A program made the translations under genes and the position numbers. A stretch of DNA of 64,000 nucleotides from the NCBI GenBank assembly GCA_937921695.1, contig CAKZTZ010000001.1, positions 62,001 through 126,000 on the forward strand, in the 5' to 3' direction. Position 1 is the stretch's first letter. Each line of letters starts with the position of its first letter. Below, one piece after another: positions 63,653 through 64,000 of the stretch. A model generated the notes under the pieces. The model saw nothing but the letters and a program-made list of their open reading frames with translations. It searched no databases and was not told where the DNA came from. Origin of the DNA: an uncultured Sulfolobales archaeon. GTDB taxonomy: Archaea; Thermoproteota; Thermoprotei_A; Sulfolobales; Acidilobaceae.

Positions 63653-64000
63653 TTAAGCCCGCTCGGAGGCTCCTGTGAGGCTTTCAAGCTCTCTAGCGTA
63701 TTTCAATCCGCTCCCCGTGAGTATGAGCACGACATCCCTATCTTCAAGCTTACCCGCTATAGCTTTAAAAGCAGCCCAGACAACGGCTGAGGAGGGTTCA
63801 ACTATGAAGCCCATGGAGAGTAGCTCCCTCAACGCCACCCTTATAGCTCCATTTCCAACCTTAACTACTCCTCCCTCCGTCTCTCTCACAGCCTTCGCAA
63901 TCTCCCCAAGCCTTGGAGGCTCCTTTATAACGAGGGCGTCTGCGAGGCTCGACTTCTCGCCCCCAATAGATTCTAAAACCCCTAGCACTCTCGAGAGGGG
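63653..64000 (-). CDS. Threonine-synthase-like PLP enzyme, C-terminal part
   Basis: The frame is open to the window edge, so the N-terminal part lies beyond 64000. The 115 visible residues contain ADALVIKEPPRLGEIAKAV, the typical GFIVEPSSAVVWAAFKAIAGKL helix and the terminal VVLILTGSGLKYARELESL, as in the C-terminal domain of threonine synthase and related fold-type II enzymes (cysteate synthase is an alternative). It runs in the same direction as gcvH. Confidence 0.8.
   Translation of the reverse strand, partial: PLSRVLGVLESIGGEKSSLADALVIKEPPRLGEIAKAVRETEGGVVKVGNGAIRVALRELLSMGFIVEPSSAVVWAAFKAIAGKLEDRDVVLILTGSGLKYARELESLTGASERA

Noticed and set aside
63568..63687. Extended N-terminus of GcvH
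   Set aside because: No homology is expected there, a TATA-like box lies inside it, and the ATG at 63567 has a good ribosome site.

Overview
The window comes from a hyperthermophilic crenarchaeote (Thermoprotei) that uses ESCRT/Cdv division. The evidence is an unsplit RNA polymerase B gene with split A'/A'' genes, archaeal ribosomal protein order, a CdvA gene beside an ESCRT-III gene, an NAC homologue, archaeal TIP49, LysW-type lysine/arginine synthesis, many TTG and GTG starts with GGTG/GAGG ribosome sites, AGG/AGA-rich arginine codons and TATA boxes of the CTTTATAA type. Thermoproteales lack Cdv, so a Desulfurococcales- or Sulfolobales-like lineage fits better. I cannot name the species.

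Layout. Positions 1-543 hold the 3' end of a methyltransferase gene. Positions 686-10681, minus strand, are an arginine block. Read in transcription order it is lysY (argC), lysZ (argB), an ACT-domain regulator, argG, argH, carA, carB. Divergent from lysY on the plus strand run lysW, lysX, lysJ, lysK, a second lysX-like ligase (probably argX) and an aminotransferase. Together these convert glutamate to LysW-ornithine and aminoadipate to lysine, then ornithine-derived citrulline to arginine. Ornithine carbamoyltransferase is not in the window.

Positions 16203-28685 are mixed: a secreted beta-propeller protein, a membrane-anchored winged-helix regulator, a diaminopentanoate-dehydrogenase-like enzyme, a DUF411 metal protein, NAC, an XRE-type regulator, an intron-containing tRNA-Pro(CGG), a SagB-like oxidoreductase, a rhodanese, a DtxR-type regulator, divergent cdvB-like and cdvA genes, and TIP49. 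Positions 28850-37857 are the rpoH-rpoB-rpoA1-rpoA2-rpl30e-nusA-rps12 operon.

Positions 37867-46057 carry a BFN-domain protein, Nep1, a UPF0282 MBL protein, a Trm10-like methylase, RNase HII, a DUF354 protein, a Trm112-like zinc protein, a phosphohexomutase, a DUF2153 protein and an unknown protein. Positions 46418-50165 look like a crenarchaeal DNA-exchange (Ced) operon: a two-helix pilin-like CedA1, a polytopic CedA with a large extracellular domain, a CedB ATPase and an extra coiled-coil membrane protein. Positions 50225-63082 hold a methylisocitrate-lyase family enzyme, a tiny lysine-rich gene plus SPOUT methylase leading to L3-L4-L23, an Mrp ATPase, a DHPS-like protein, a coiled-coil/ribbon-helix-helix protein, an FAD oxidoreductase, an M32 carboxypeptidase, a PD-(D/E)XK protein and a TusA-like/SufS pair. 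The right end has gcvH and the C-terminal part of a threonine-synthase-like gene.

Most notable: (1) a shared operator GTTACA-N2-TGTAAC at the lysY, argG, carA and ACT-regulator promoters, pointing to an arginine regulon; (2) the elaborated Ced operon; (3) two conserved genes (rnhB and nep1) whose conserved N-termini have no ATG/GTG/TTG start; (4) a structured 360-bp gap just upstream of the Ced operon.
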